Below, piece after piece: positions 51,178 through 59,547 of a stretch of DNA of 64,000 nucleotides. Origin of the DNA: Xanthobacteraceae bacterium (GTDB taxonomy: Bacteria > Pseudomonadota > Alphaproteobacteria > Rhizobiales > Xanthobacteraceae); assembly GCA_019745775.1 (NCBI GenBank), contig JAIESR010000006.1:1-64000 (forward strand), read 5' to 3'. Numbering within the stretch: position 1 is the stretch's first letter; each line of letters opens with the position of its first letter. The notes beneath the pieces are model-generated. The model had not been told where the DNA came from. It saw only the letters and a list, made by a program, of their open reading frames with translations, and made no database searches. The translations under genes and the position numbers were made by a program.

Positions 51178-52074
51178 ATGTGGACCGAGATCAAGCCGCA
51201 GCAGCAGGCAAAATGGCCGGATGGGGTCCGGCTGCCGATCATCATCAGCGTGCATCACCAGTCGGAGGAGGCGGCATATGTCTTCGAGGACGGACAGGTC
51301 GACCCCTTCGACTATGGCGAGCGACAATATGGCGGGCGCCGCGGCGCCTGGCGGCTGCTCGAGATCATGACCAAGCACGATGTGCGGGGCACCTGGATCG
51401 TCTGTGGTGCGACGCTGGAGAAGTACCCCGCCATCTCGCGCGCGGCGAAAGCCGCCGGGCATTCCTTCGCTGGCCATACCTACGAACACGAGATGATGTG
51501 CAATTATCCGGCCAAGGAGGAATTGCGGCTGATCCGCAAGACCGTCTCGGTGTTCGAGGACCTGCTGGGCGAGCACCTGCGCGGCTGGCGCACCTGCTTC
51601 GCGAGCCATAACACCATCGACATCCTGCTTGAACATTTCGATTTCGAGTGGGACGCCAGCATGTGGAACGATGACCTGCCTTACGTGATCGAAGGGCACG
51701 GCCGGCGCCTCCTCGAGATTCCCTTCTCTTCTTATAGTGATGCAGCCATTGCGGTGCTGATCACCAAGCCGTTCCCGCCGAGCCCGTTCTGCACCTGGTC
51801 GACCAACACGCCGCGCTTCATCTGGAACACCCTGAAGGCGCAGTTCGATGCGCTCTATGCGCGCGGCGCGACCAAGCCGGTACTGATGCCGCTGACGGTG
51901 CATGATTTCATCGTCGGCCGTCCGTCACGCTGCAAGATCCTCGACGACTTCATCGCCTATGCGAAGCAGCATGAGGGCGTCGTGTTCACGACCCACGACG
52001 AAGCCGGCGCATGGTGGTGGAAAAACTATGCCAGGGAGCCGACGACCCCCTCAGCCGTATTGGAGACGTCATGA
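51178..52074 (+). CDS. Polysaccharide deacetylase / PuuE-like hydrolase
   Basis: A 298-residue NodB-fold (CE4) protein. The metal motif HTYEH is in FAGHTYEHEMM (about residues 98-107) and WRTCFASHN corresponds to motif 3. The first motif reads SVHHQSEE rather than TFDD, as in cyclic-amide-hydrolysing relatives such as PuuE-like allantoinases rather than in chitin deacetylases. No signal peptide is present, which favours a cytoplasmic small-molecule substrate. It starts nine bases after the frameshifted paralogue and its stop overlaps the TTT receptor start by four bases. Confidence 0.83.
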   Translation: MWTEIKPQQQAKWPDGVRLPIIISVHHQSEEAAYVFEDGQVDPFDYGERQYGGRRGAWRLLEIMTKHDVRGTWIVCGATLEKYPAISRAAKAAGHSFAGHTYEHEMMCNYPAKEELRLIRKTVSVFEDLLGEHLRGWRTCFASHNTIDILLEHFDFEWDASMWNDDLPYVIEGHGRRLLEIPFSSYSDAAIAVLITKPFPPSPFCTWSTNTPRFIWNTLKAQFDALYARGATKPVLMPLTVHDFIVGRPSRCKILDDFIAYAKQHEGVVFTTHDEAGAWWWKNYAREPTTPSAVLETS

Positions 52075-53030
52075 TGCGCATTTTATTTCGAGTATGCTCG
52101 ATCGCGCTTGTCCTCGGCGCTGGCCTCGCGTCGATGGCCTGGGGCCAGGACTATCCCGCCCGTGTCATCAAGATCGTCAGCCCGCATCCGCCGGGTATTG
52201 CCACCGATGTGCTCGGCCGCGCGCTGGCGCAGAAGCTCAACGACAAATTCGGCCAGCCGGTCATCGTCGAGAACCGCACTGGCGCCAACGGTATCGTCGC
52301 GGCGGCTGCGGTCGCCAAGGCGGAGCCGGACGGCTATACCCTGCACATTACCACCGGGACGCATATTGCGAATGCGCATGTGAGCCAGAAGCTGTCGTAT
52401 GACGTGATCACCGACTTCGCGCCGGTAACGCAGCTCGCCGCGTCCTACGGTCTCGCGCTGCTGACGAACCTGCCGGTCAAGTCGGTTGAAGAGCTGGTTG
52501 CGCTCGGCAAGAAGCGTCGTTTGACCTACGCGATGAACGGCGCCGGCAATATCACCCACATTGCGGGCCTCTTGCTGGAAAAGCGCGCCGGTTTGGAAAT
52601 GACTGCGGTGCCCTACAACACGCCGGCGTTGACGACCGACGTCATGAGCGGGACGGTCGACCTCACCTTCATCTCGATCGCGACCGCGGTGCCGCTGGTC
52701 AACTCCGGCAAGCTCAAGGCCCTGGCGGTGACCGGAACCAAGCGGTTCCCGTCCTTCGCGCAGGTGCCGACCATGCAGGAGCTCGGCTACAAGGACTTCG
52801 ACATCACCGGCTATTTCGGGCTGCTTTTCCCCGCCAAGACGCCGCGCGAGCGCGTCGACCTGATCTATCTGGAATCGAAGGCGGCGCTCGATTCGCCCGA
52901 GCTCAAGCGCGTGATCGACACCGGCGGCTTCTACGCCGTCGGATCAAGCCCTGCGGAATTCGGCAAGCTCTTGAAGAGCGACTACCAGTTCCAGGGAAAG
53001 CTCCTGAAGGAGCTGGGTCTCACACCCTGA
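52071..53030 (+). CDS. TTT-family periplasmic substrate-binding protein, receptor 11
   Basis: A 319-residue receptor with signal MMRILFRVCSIALVLGAGLASMAWG. The ligand loop PHPPGIATDVLGRALA lacks the usual double Gly but keeps the Asp. PDGYTLHIT follows. The ATG at 52071 overlaps the deacetylase stop (ATGA) with GGAG six bases upstream, so the receptor is made together with the deacetylase and should bring in its substrate. The AT of FEG-type loops is less conserved than in the other receptors. Confidence 0.88.
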   Translation: MMRILFRVCSIALVLGAGLASMAWGQDYPARVIKIVSPHPPGIATDVLGRALAQKLNDKFGQPVIVENRTGANGIVAAAAVAKAEPDGYTLHITTGTHIANAHVSQKLSYDVITDFAPVTQLAASYGLALLTNLPVKSVEELVALGKKRRLTYAMNGAGNITHIAGLLLEKRAGLEMTAVPYNTPALTTDVMSGTVDLTFISIATAVPLVNSGKLKALAVTGTKRFPSFAQVPTMQELGYKDFDITGYFGLLFPAKTPRERVDLIYLESKAALDSPELKRVIDTGGFYAVGSSPAEFGKLLKSDYQFQGKLLKELGLTP

Positions 53031-53377
53031 GGCTGGCACGCCATATCAAATGGCTTGGTGCTTGGCGCGCCATGCCGGGCTGGGGCCGCGCATATAGTGG
53101 CGCTCAGGGCGGTATTTATTGAACACGTCGCGTTGGAGGCCGGCGACCATGTCCGACAGCGCTGACCAGAGACCTGGGTTGGGGGTGTGCCTGTGGTCTA
53201 CGTGGGTGCCGTCGGTGCGCATGGTCGCCTCTCCGGGGTCGATCAGAAGGCCCATCTTGCCTTCCACTTGCCCTGTTAGTCGCACGCCGACGCCGACTCG
53301 GATGTGATCCGGGTCACAAAATTTTCGATGACGACTGAACGGATATTCAGACACGCTGCGGAAAAAGCGGCGTATGG
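53031..53377. other. Intergenic region (347 bp) without a convincing gene
   Basis: The space between the convergent receptor 11 gene and the GGDEF-protein gene. A minus-strand frame is open from about 53300 to 53046 and ends in a plausible-looking RPERHYMRGPSPAWRAKHQA, but no start site, ribosome site or known domain supports it. It may be the remains of a small gene. No repeat family seen elsewhere is present. Confidence 0.35.
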
Positions 53378-54472
53378 CTATTTCTTCACGTGCGGCAACG
53401 CAGACGCCGATAGCGTCGTGCCGGAAAGGGCCGCAAACAGCTTCTCGTCGGCCTCGCTCACCACGCAGTTGGAGCCCGCACGCTTGGCGGCGTGGAGGCA
53501 CATCTCGGCGGTTTCGATCAGGCCTTGCGCGGGCAGACGCTCGTCGAGCGAGGCGACGCCGACCGAGAGCGTCAGCCGCGCCTTCTCACCGGTGGTGCGC
53601 CGCACCAGCTCGCATTTCATGACCGCGTGACGGAGCTGCTCGGCGACGCGGACCGCCGGCGGCAGGCTGGTCCTCGGCAGGATGATCGCGAACGCGTCAT
53701 CGGAATAGCGCGCGGCGACGTCGCGCCCGGTGATCGCTTCCTTGGCCACCATGGCGATAAAGCGCAGCACCCGGTCACCGACGATGTTGCCGTAGTTCTG
53801 GTTTATCGCCTTGATGCCGTCGACGTCGGCGATCAGCAGGGCCAGCGGCTCGTTGGTGCCACGGCACTCGACGATGGCGCGCTCCAGCGCGGTGACGAAG
53901 AAGCGCCGGTTGCCGAGCCCGGTCAGGGGATCAGTCTGGCTTTCCATGCGCAGGTCGACGATCTCGCGCCGGATCTGCGCGATCTCCTCCGACATCGCCG
54001 CGAGCTGCGTCTGCAGCCGCGCGTTCTTCTCGGTCAGGCTGCGTGTCGCCTGCGCCAGCGCTTCGATGACCGCGCGCACGTCGGCGCGGTTGACGGTGCT
54101 CGCCAGCCGCTGCGCAGCAGTGACCAGGTCGCGCGAATAGCGGCTGACGTTGTCTTCCGCCACCTCGAGCGTCGCCGCGATCTGATCGACCTCGCCGGCC
54201 AGGCGCGCGCCGATACGCGTGCCCTTGTCCTGGACCTGGCCGGGCGCGATGTGGGCGTCGTGCAATTCCTCGATATCGGCGGCGTTCAGCGTCCCGTTGC
54301 GGGTGAGACGCGTGTTGATGGCGGCGGAGAGGAGGCCGCTGTCGCCTGAGGCGTACTTGAACCAGAGCGCGTAGCTCTTGGGATCGGCCGGTTGCCCGAA
54401 TGCGCCGATCTTGCGCAGGGCGGCGTCCGCGATCCCTATGGTATTGTGGTACTGCTGCCTGGGCTGGGTCAT
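53378..54472 (-). CDS. GGDEF-domain protein with degenerate active site
   Basis: A 364-residue cytoplasmic protein. Residues 1-140 are an all-helical sensory-type region, 140-178 a likely coiled coil (LTEKNARLQTQLAAMSEEIA), and from DPLTGLGNRR (181) a GGDEF domain. The signature loop reads RYSDDAF (255-261): the two Gly and the Glu of GGDEF are replaced, and no RxxD inhibitory site precedes it. Diguanylate cyclase activity is therefore unlikely; it may bind GTP or c-di-GMP or act as a scaffold. ATG 54472 is preferred; a TTG at 54517 extends the frame without a ribosome site. No membrane segment is seen. Confidence 0.85.
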   Translation of the reverse strand: MTQPRQQYHNTIGIADAALRKIGAFGQPADPKSYALWFKYASGDSGLLSAAINTRLTRNGTLNAADIEELHDAHIAPGQVQDKGTRIGARLAGEVDQIAATLEVAEDNVSRYSRDLVTAAQRLASTVNRADVRAVIEALAQATRSLTEKNARLQTQLAAMSEEIAQIRREIVDLRMESQTDPLTGLGNRRFFVTALERAIVECRGTNEPLALLIADVDGIKAINQNYGNIVGDRVLRFIAMVAKEAITGRDVAARYSDDAFAIILPRTSLPPAVRVAEQLRHAVMKCELVRRTTGEKARLTLSVGVASLDERLPAQGLIETAEMCLHAAKRAGSNCVVSEADEKLFAALSGTTLSASALPHVKK

Positions 54473-54570
54473 TCCGGTTTCCGCCAAAACCGGCCGCAAC
54501 GTGTCGCAAGCGGCCAACCGCTACAATGCGATGGTTTTTCTCAATAACCTCTTAACCAATTGAATCCGGG

Positions 54571-55560
54571 CTAATTGAACCGCCCGCGGTCGTGCGGGGC
54601 CATGAAGTCGACCGCCAGCCCCGTTGGCCCGAGCGGAACGATGCCGGTCGGGTTCACCCGCTTCTGGCTGCCATAATAGTGGCGCTTGATGTGGTCCATG
54701 TTGACGGTCTCGGCCACGCCCGGCTGCTGATAAAGGTCGCGCACATAGTTCGACAGGTTGGGGTAGTCGCTGATCCGCTTCAGGTTGCACTTGAAGTGGT
54801 AGTGATAGACCGCGTCGAAGCGGATCAGCGTCGAGAACAATCGCCAGTCAGCCTCGGTGATCTGGTTGCCAACCAGCCAGCGCTGACGCGACAGCCGAAC
54901 GTCGAGCTTATCGAGGGTGTCGAACAGCGCGCGGCAGGCTTCCTCGTAGGCGTCTTGCGTCACCGCGAAGCCGGTGCGGTACACGCCGTTGTTGACGGTG
55001 GTGTAGACGAGGTCGTTGACGCGATCGATCTCTTCCCGCATCGCCGCCGGATAGTAGTCGGTGCGATCGTCGGTGAAACGATTGAACGCCGAGTTGAGCA
55101 TCCGGATGATCTCGGAGGATTCGTTGTTGACGATCGTGCGGCGTTCCTTGTCCCACAGCGTCGGCACCGTCACGCGTCCGGAATACTTCGGATTGGCGAG
55201 CAGGTAGACCTCCCACAATTCCTTGACGCCGTTGACGGTGTCGGGAAGGCTTCCGGGCTCGTCGGTGAAGCGCCAGGTGCGCGCGCCATACAGCGGCGCC
55301 GCGATCGTGATCGAGATCGCGCCTTCGAGCTTCTTGAGCTTGCGGAACAGGGTGGCGCGGTAGGCCCACGGGCAGGCATGCGCGACGTAGAGGTGATAAC
55401 GCCCGGACGCGGCGGGAAACCCGCCTTCGCCGCTCGGACCGGCGCTGCCGTCCTCGGTGATCCAGTTGCGGAACACCGACGGCTTGCGCACGAAGCGGCC
55501 GCGCTCGTGTCGGTTGGCTTCGGTGTCCTCGTGCCACGTGCCTTCGACGAAAAACCCCAT
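54571..55560 (-). CDS. Glutathionyl-hydroquinone reductase (xi-class GST)
   Basis: A 329-residue enzyme of the YqjG/PcpF type. The catalytic Cys is in HACPWAYRATL (about residue 63), and the xi-class C-terminal markers NNGVYRTGFA, RFDAVYHYHFKCN and NMDHIKRHYYGS are all present. It reduces glutathionyl-hydroquinones back to hydroquinones and glutathione, repairing quinone adducts formed in aromatic breakdown. AAGGA precedes the ATG. It lies next to a second GST gene on the same strand (56-base gap). Confidence 0.92.
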   Translation of the reverse strand: MGFFVEGTWHEDTEANRHERGRFVRKPSVFRNWITEDGSAGPSGEGGFPAASGRYHLYVAHACPWAYRATLFRKLKKLEGAISITIAAPLYGARTWRFTDEPGSLPDTVNGVKELWEVYLLANPKYSGRVTVPTLWDKERRTIVNNESSEIIRMLNSAFNRFTDDRTDYYPAAMREEIDRVNDLVYTTVNNGVYRTGFAVTQDAYEEACRALFDTLDKLDVRLSRQRWLVGNQITEADWRLFSTLIRFDAVYHYHFKCNLKRISDYPNLSNYVRDLYQQPGVAETVNMDHIKRHYYGSQKRVNPTGIVPLGPTGLAVDFMAPHDRGRFN

Positions 55561-55616
55561 ATTCCGGTCCTTCCTGGGTAACTGCGGCAGCTATGCGTCG
55601 CGCTGGATATAGGGCT

Positions 55617-56411
55617 TCAAGCCGCGTCCCACAGCGCCTTGACCTTGGGGAACGCCTCCTTGCCGTGCCGCACGCGGGCCGGGCTGGACGTGTCGCCCCA
55701 CTTCACGACGGCCTCGGCGAAGGAGGGGCGCTGCTTGATACGCACGAGCCAGTCCTTGAGCTTCGGCAGATCGTCCAGCAGCGCGGACAGCTGGAACGTC
55801 TCGAGGCGGTTGGCATAGACGACCATGGAGATGTCGGCCAGCGAATAGTTATCGCCGACCAGCCACGGCGAATTTCCGAGCGCTCGTTCAATGTCCTCGA
55901 ATATCCGCTTGAACCGGCGCAGCGCGCCGGGAAGCAGCGGCGAGTCGAGGCCCATCTCGTTGTTGATCTGGTCGTTATCGCGCCGCGTCTCTTCCGGCAT
56001 CGCGTCGTAGTGTTTCTTGAGCGTGGCGGGATCGGCTTCAAGCGTCACGAAGCGCATGGCGACGCATTGTCCGATCGTGCGGCTGTCGACATGCACGCTT
56101 TCGTCGATCAGCTTGGTCCACAGCCGCATCTGCGCGCGTTCATACGGGGACGCCGGCCGCAATGGCGGAGCAGGGAACGCATCTTCGAGATACTCGAGGA
56201 TGACCTGCGATTCCCGGACGACCTTGCCGTCGTGGATCAGGGTCGGTACCACGCCGCGCGGGTTGAGCTTGAGATATTCAGGATCGTGCTGATCGCGCTT
56301 GCTCAGGCTCGGGTCGACGTACCGGCTCTCCCAGGCGAGCCGCTTTTCGGCCAGCGACAGCCGCACCTTCTGGGCGGCGGTGGAGCGGTCGAAATGATAG
56401 AGCGCAAGCAT
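55617..56411 (-). CDS. Glutathione S-transferase family protein
   Basis: A 264-residue GST. DRSTAAQKVRLSLAEKRLAWE holds the first helix with Ser/Thr at the usual catalytic place, NPRGVVPTLIHDG the cis-Pro loop and RESQVILEYLEDAF the gamma-Glu site. The C-terminal domain is longer than average, with an insertion around residues 115-165 (EADPATLKKHYDAMPEETRRD). The ATG at 56411 starts the conserved MLALYHFDRS; upstream in-frame codons are not typical coding sequence. Function not assigned; detoxification or glutathione-dependent catabolism. Confidence 0.82.
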   Translation of the reverse strand: MLALYHFDRSTAAQKVRLSLAEKRLAWESRYVDPSLSKRDQHDPEYLKLNPRGVVPTLIHDGKVVRESQVILEYLEDAFPAPPLRPASPYERAQMRLWTKLIDESVHVDSRTIGQCVAMRFVTLEADPATLKKHYDAMPEETRRDNDQINNEMGLDSPLLPGALRRFKRIFEDIERALGNSPWLVGDNYSLADISMVVYANRLETFQLSALLDDLPKLKDWLVRIKQRPSFAEAVVKWGDTSSPARVRHGKEAFPKVKALWDAA

Positions 56412-56549
56412 GCTCTCGGCCCTCGTTGATGGGCAGCTAACCAAGGCTGCGAGCCGCACTCTACACGGTCGCGAGGGCAGCCCAAGGCGGCCTCGGCGGG
56501 CCGGCCAATGGACCAGAACCCGGCCGGATGCTATTCGCATCGCCGGCCC

Positions 56550-57059
56550 ATGAGCGATCTCTCTCTAACCCTCCTGCCGGAAAGCGCCGACGATGCGATC
56601 GCGATCGATCGCCTGCACGAGCGCACCTTCGGACCGGGGCGGCTCGCCAAGTCCGCCTACCGGCTGCGGGAGGGTCACGACCACAGCCCCGACCTCTCCT
56701 TCACTGCGCGCATCGGTACGCTGCTGGTGGGTTCGGTGCGCCAATCGACCATCCGCATCGGCGATACGCCGGCGCTGCTGCTCGGCCCGCTGACGGTTGA
56801 GCCGCCGTTCCGCCAGCACGGCATCGGCAGGGCGCTGATCGAGCGCGCGCTGGCGGAGGCGAAGGCGCGTGGCCATCGCTTGGTCGTGCTGGTGGGCGAC
56901 GAGCCCTACTACGGCGGGATGGGCTTCAAGATGATTCCGAAGGGGCAGGCGAAGATGCCCGGTCCGGTCGATCCGGCAAGGTTGTTGGTATGCGAGCTTG
57001 TCGACGGCGCATTCAAGGGTGTATCCGGGCCGGTCCGTCCGGATTGGGTTACTCGCTAA
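56550..57059 (+). CDS. GNAT-family N-acetyltransferase
   Basis: A 169-residue YhbS-like acetyltransferase. The acetyl-CoA loop is QHGIGRALIERAL (Q/RxxGxG/A) and the following strand LVVLVGDEPYYGGMGF is the mark of the group. The start at 56550 begins the conserved N-terminus; an ATG at 56508 is also in frame. The protein to be acetylated is unknown. Confidence 0.82.
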   Translation: MSDLSLTLLPESADDAIAIDRLHERTFGPGRLAKSAYRLREGHDHSPDLSFTARIGTLLVGSVRQSTIRIGDTPALLLGPLTVEPPFRQHGIGRALIERALAEAKARGHRLVVLVGDEPYYGGMGFKMIPKGQAKMPGPVDPARLLVCELVDGAFKGVSGPVRPDWVTR

Positions 57060-57112
57060 CCTGCTGGTTGTTTACGGCCGATTTATTTCGAACATTGCCA
57101 CGCGAAATTTTT

Positions 57113-57141
57113 TTGACGCCGACTCCCTCGGAGGGTAGCGT
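57113..57141 (+). promoter_or_regulatory. Possible sigma-70-type promoter before the HdeA-like gene
   Basis: TTGACG (57113-57118), a 17-base spacer and TAGCGT (57136-57141) lie 34 bases before the GTG start. A run of seven T precedes the -35 box. The -10 match is only moderate. Confidence 0.35.
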
Positions 57142-57174
57142 CGCGCCGGATTTCTTCCAGACAAGGTGAGCACC

Positions 57175-57465
57175 GTGAAAATCTTCAGCGCCATTGTAAC
57201 CGCGGCATTGCTGGCGGCGGCGACGCCCGCGCAGGCTCAGAAGGTCGACCTCTCGACCATCACCTGCAAGCAGTTCCTGGAGATGAGCCGCGAAAGCATC
57301 AGCCTGATCCTGATGTGGATGGCCGGCTACTACTCCGACCAGGACGCGCCGCCGATCGTCGACTTCGACAAGATGAAGGAAGACGCCACCAAGCTCGGCG
57401 GCTATTGCGCCAAGAATCCGGAAGTCGGCCTGATCACCGCGGCGGAAGAGACGATCGCGGAATAG
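57175..57465 (+). CDS. HdeA-family periplasmic acid-stress-chaperone-like protein
   Basis: A 96-residue secreted protein: signal of about 21 residues (AALLAAATPAQA), then ITCKQFLEMS and GGYCAKNPEVG, which supply the two cysteines of the HdeA disulfide, with a short helical core between (ISLILMWMAGYYSD). HdeA keeps periplasmic proteins from aggregating at low pH. GTG at 57175 has AAGG eight bases upstream; a GTG at 57166 is the alternative. It is convergent with the long membrane-protein gene, two bases apart. Confidence 0.84.
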   Translation: MKIFSAIVTAALLAAATPAQAQKVDLSTITCKQFLEMSRESISLILMWMAGYYSDQDAPPIVDFDKMKEDATKLGGYCAKNPEVGLITAAEETIAE

Positions 57466-57467
57466 CG

Positions 57468-59537
57468 CTAGCGCCCTTCGCGCGCCCAGGTCAGCGCTAG
57501 CGCGCCGATCAGCAGCAACAGCCCGATCGCGCCGGCGAAGATCGGCAGCACGCCGATGCCGCGCACGACGCTCGCTTCGCGCATGCGCAAGCCGACCCAG
57601 TCGTCGCCGCGGAACGTGTCGCTCGATCGGACAGAGACCACGCGTGGCATGTTGAGCCCGCCGCTGGCATCGGCGATCCGCATCGACGCGCCGCCGGTAG
57701 CGTCGGCGAGCGGCGCCATCACCTGCGTCGTCGATGTCACCTCGGTGAATTCACGCGGGTTTGCCGGCCCGACATTGGCGAGCGCGGTGAGCTTGCCGTC
57801 GGTCGCGCGCCAGAGGCCGAACTCGTTGGCCTCGATGGTGGCGCGGAACACACCGGGATCGCCTTCGGTGAGCCTCAGGGTGCGCGTCTTGCCCGACGGC
57901 GCGGTGAGCGTGATCTCCTCGACGCTCTCTTCCATGGTCTGACGTTGCACCGTGAGGTCGCGGCCGCGCACCATGATGCGCAGCGCCTCCTCCTCGAGGT
58001 CGGGCTGCTTCATCAGCCAGTGCGAGAGCCGGCGCATCAGGTCGGTGTGCGGGCCGCCACCTTCGTAGCCACGCGCCCAAAGCCAGATGTGATCAGAAAG
58101 CAGGAGCGCAATGCGGCCTTCGCCTTCGCGCGAGAGCTGGAGCAGCGGCTTGCTGTCGGGGCCTTCCATGACGGTCATGCCCTTGTTGGCACGGGCATCG
58201 ACCAGGCGGAACCAGCGGCTCCATTGCGGGGGATCGCTCTGCGAGCCTTCAAGTCCGCGCGTCACGGGGTGGCGCTGGCCGAGTTTCGAGAGCTTCGCGC
58301 GATAGGCCATGTCGGTGGTACGGCCGGACGGCTCCGCCGGCAGCACCGCTTCCAGCGGCGTGCGCCAAAGGCTGGTCTGGCTGGCGTAGTCCGGGCCCGC
58401 GGCGATCAGCACCGCGCCGCCGCCGCGCACGTAGCGGGCGATGTTGTCGAAGTAGAGGATCGGCAGGACGCCTTGCCGCGCATAACGGTCGAAAATGATG
58501 AGCTGGAATTCGTGGATCTTCTGCTGGAACAGCTCGCGGGTCGGAAACGCAATCAGCGACAGCTCGTGGATGGGCGTGCCGTCCTGCTTCTCCGGCGGGC
58601 GCAAGATCGTGAAGTGTACGAGATCGACGGCGGCGTCCGACTTGAGCAGGTTGCGCCAGGCGCGCTCCCCGGCATGCGGCTCGCCGGAGACCAGCAGCAC
58701 CCGCAGCTTGTCGCGCACGCCTTCGATCGCCACCACGGCGCGGTTGTTGACGGTGGTCAGCTCGTTGTCGAGCGGCGCCGCCTCGATCTCGACGATGTTC
58801 GGCCCGGCGTGCGGGATCTGCACATTGACGCGGACCTCCTGACCGACGCGCACGTTGCGCTTGTCGACCACCTCGCCGTCGCGACGCACGACGACCTGCG
58901 TATTGCCGGCCGGCATGCCCTGGTCCTCGACCCGGTAGACGATGGTCTGCGACTGCCCGACAATGCCGAAGCGCGGCGTCGTCACCAGCACCACGCGCCG
59001 GTCGCGCTCATTGGGGCGGCCGGTTACCAGCGCATGCACCGGCGCGGCAAAGCCGAGCGTAGCGGCGTCCGTGGGCACATCGTGGACGCGGCCGTCGGTG
59101 ATGAGGAACACGCCGGCCACGCGCTCGCTGGGGATATCGCTCAGCGCGGTCTGCAGTGCCGTGAACAGGCGCGTGCCGTCGGCTTCGCCGCCGGACTCGC
59201 CGGCCTCGACGAAGCGCACCTCGAGATTGGCGATGCGTCCGAGCCGCTCGGAGAGAGCGGCACGCACGGCCTCGGTCTGCTGGGTGCGATCGCCGAATTC
59301 CTGGCTGGCGCTCTTGTCGACCACGACGATCGCGACCGAGGTGAGGGGATCGCGATCCTCGCGGGTAAATGACGGATTGGCGAGCGCCAGCACGAACAGC
59401 GCCATCGCGGCGGTGCGCACGATGGCGCCGTGGCTGCGTGACGCGAACAGCAGCACCGCGAGGATAGTCGCGATGGCCAGCGACAGCCACACGATGTAGT
59501 CGGGAACGAGCGGGGCGAATGAGATACCGAAGTTCAC
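57468..59537 (-). CDS. Large membrane protein of a MoxR/DUF58 operon, vWA- and amidotransferase-like regions
   Basis: A 689-residue protein with two N-terminal membrane segments (YIVWLSLAIATILAVLLFA and a second near 50-63), a von Willebrand A-like stretch (VAIVVVDKSASQEF... VFLITDGRVHD), a long beta-rich part, a class I amidotransferase-like region (LIIFDRYARQG, GGAVLIAAGPDY) and a C-terminal membrane helix. The GTG at 59537 has AGGAG seven bases upstream; a TTG at 59567 would overlap the previous gene. It is the last of four genes with MoxR, DUF58 and the 933-residue protein. Exact role unknown, probably envelope complex assembly or stress. Confidence 0.75.
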   Translation of the reverse strand: MNFGISFAPLVPDYIVWLSLAIATILAVLLFASRSHGAIVRTAAMALFVLALANPSFTREDRDPLTSVAIVVVDKSASQEFGDRTQQTEAVRAALSERLGRIANLEVRFVEAGESGGEADGTRLFTALQTALSDIPSERVAGVFLITDGRVHDVPTDAATLGFAAPVHALVTGRPNERDRRVVLVTTPRFGIVGQSQTIVYRVEDQGMPAGNTQVVVRRDGEVVDKRNVRVGQEVRVNVQIPHAGPNIVEIEAAPLDNELTTVNNRAVVAIEGVRDKLRVLLVSGEPHAGERAWRNLLKSDAAVDLVHFTILRPPEKQDGTPIHELSLIAFPTRELFQQKIHEFQLIIFDRYARQGVLPILYFDNIARYVRGGGAVLIAAGPDYASQTSLWRTPLEAVLPAEPSGRTTDMAYRAKLSKLGQRHPVTRGLEGSQSDPPQWSRWFRLVDARANKGMTVMEGPDSKPLLQLSREGEGRIALLLSDHIWLWARGYEGGGPHTDLMRRLSHWLMKQPDLEEEALRIMVRGRDLTVQRQTMEESVEEITLTAPSGKTRTLRLTEGDPGVFRATIEANEFGLWRATDGKLTALANVGPANPREFTEVTSTTQVMAPLADATGGASMRIADASGGLNMPRVVSVRSSDTFRGDDWVGLRMREASVVRGIGVLPIFAGAIGLLLLIGALALTWAREGR

Positions 59538-59547
59538 GGGAACGCTC

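Noticed and set aside
53046-53501. A 151-codon minus-strand frame after receptor 11
   Set aside because: Its first half overlaps the end of the GGDEF gene, and no ribosome site or domain was found; only the last part looks protein-like, so it is noted as possible remains.
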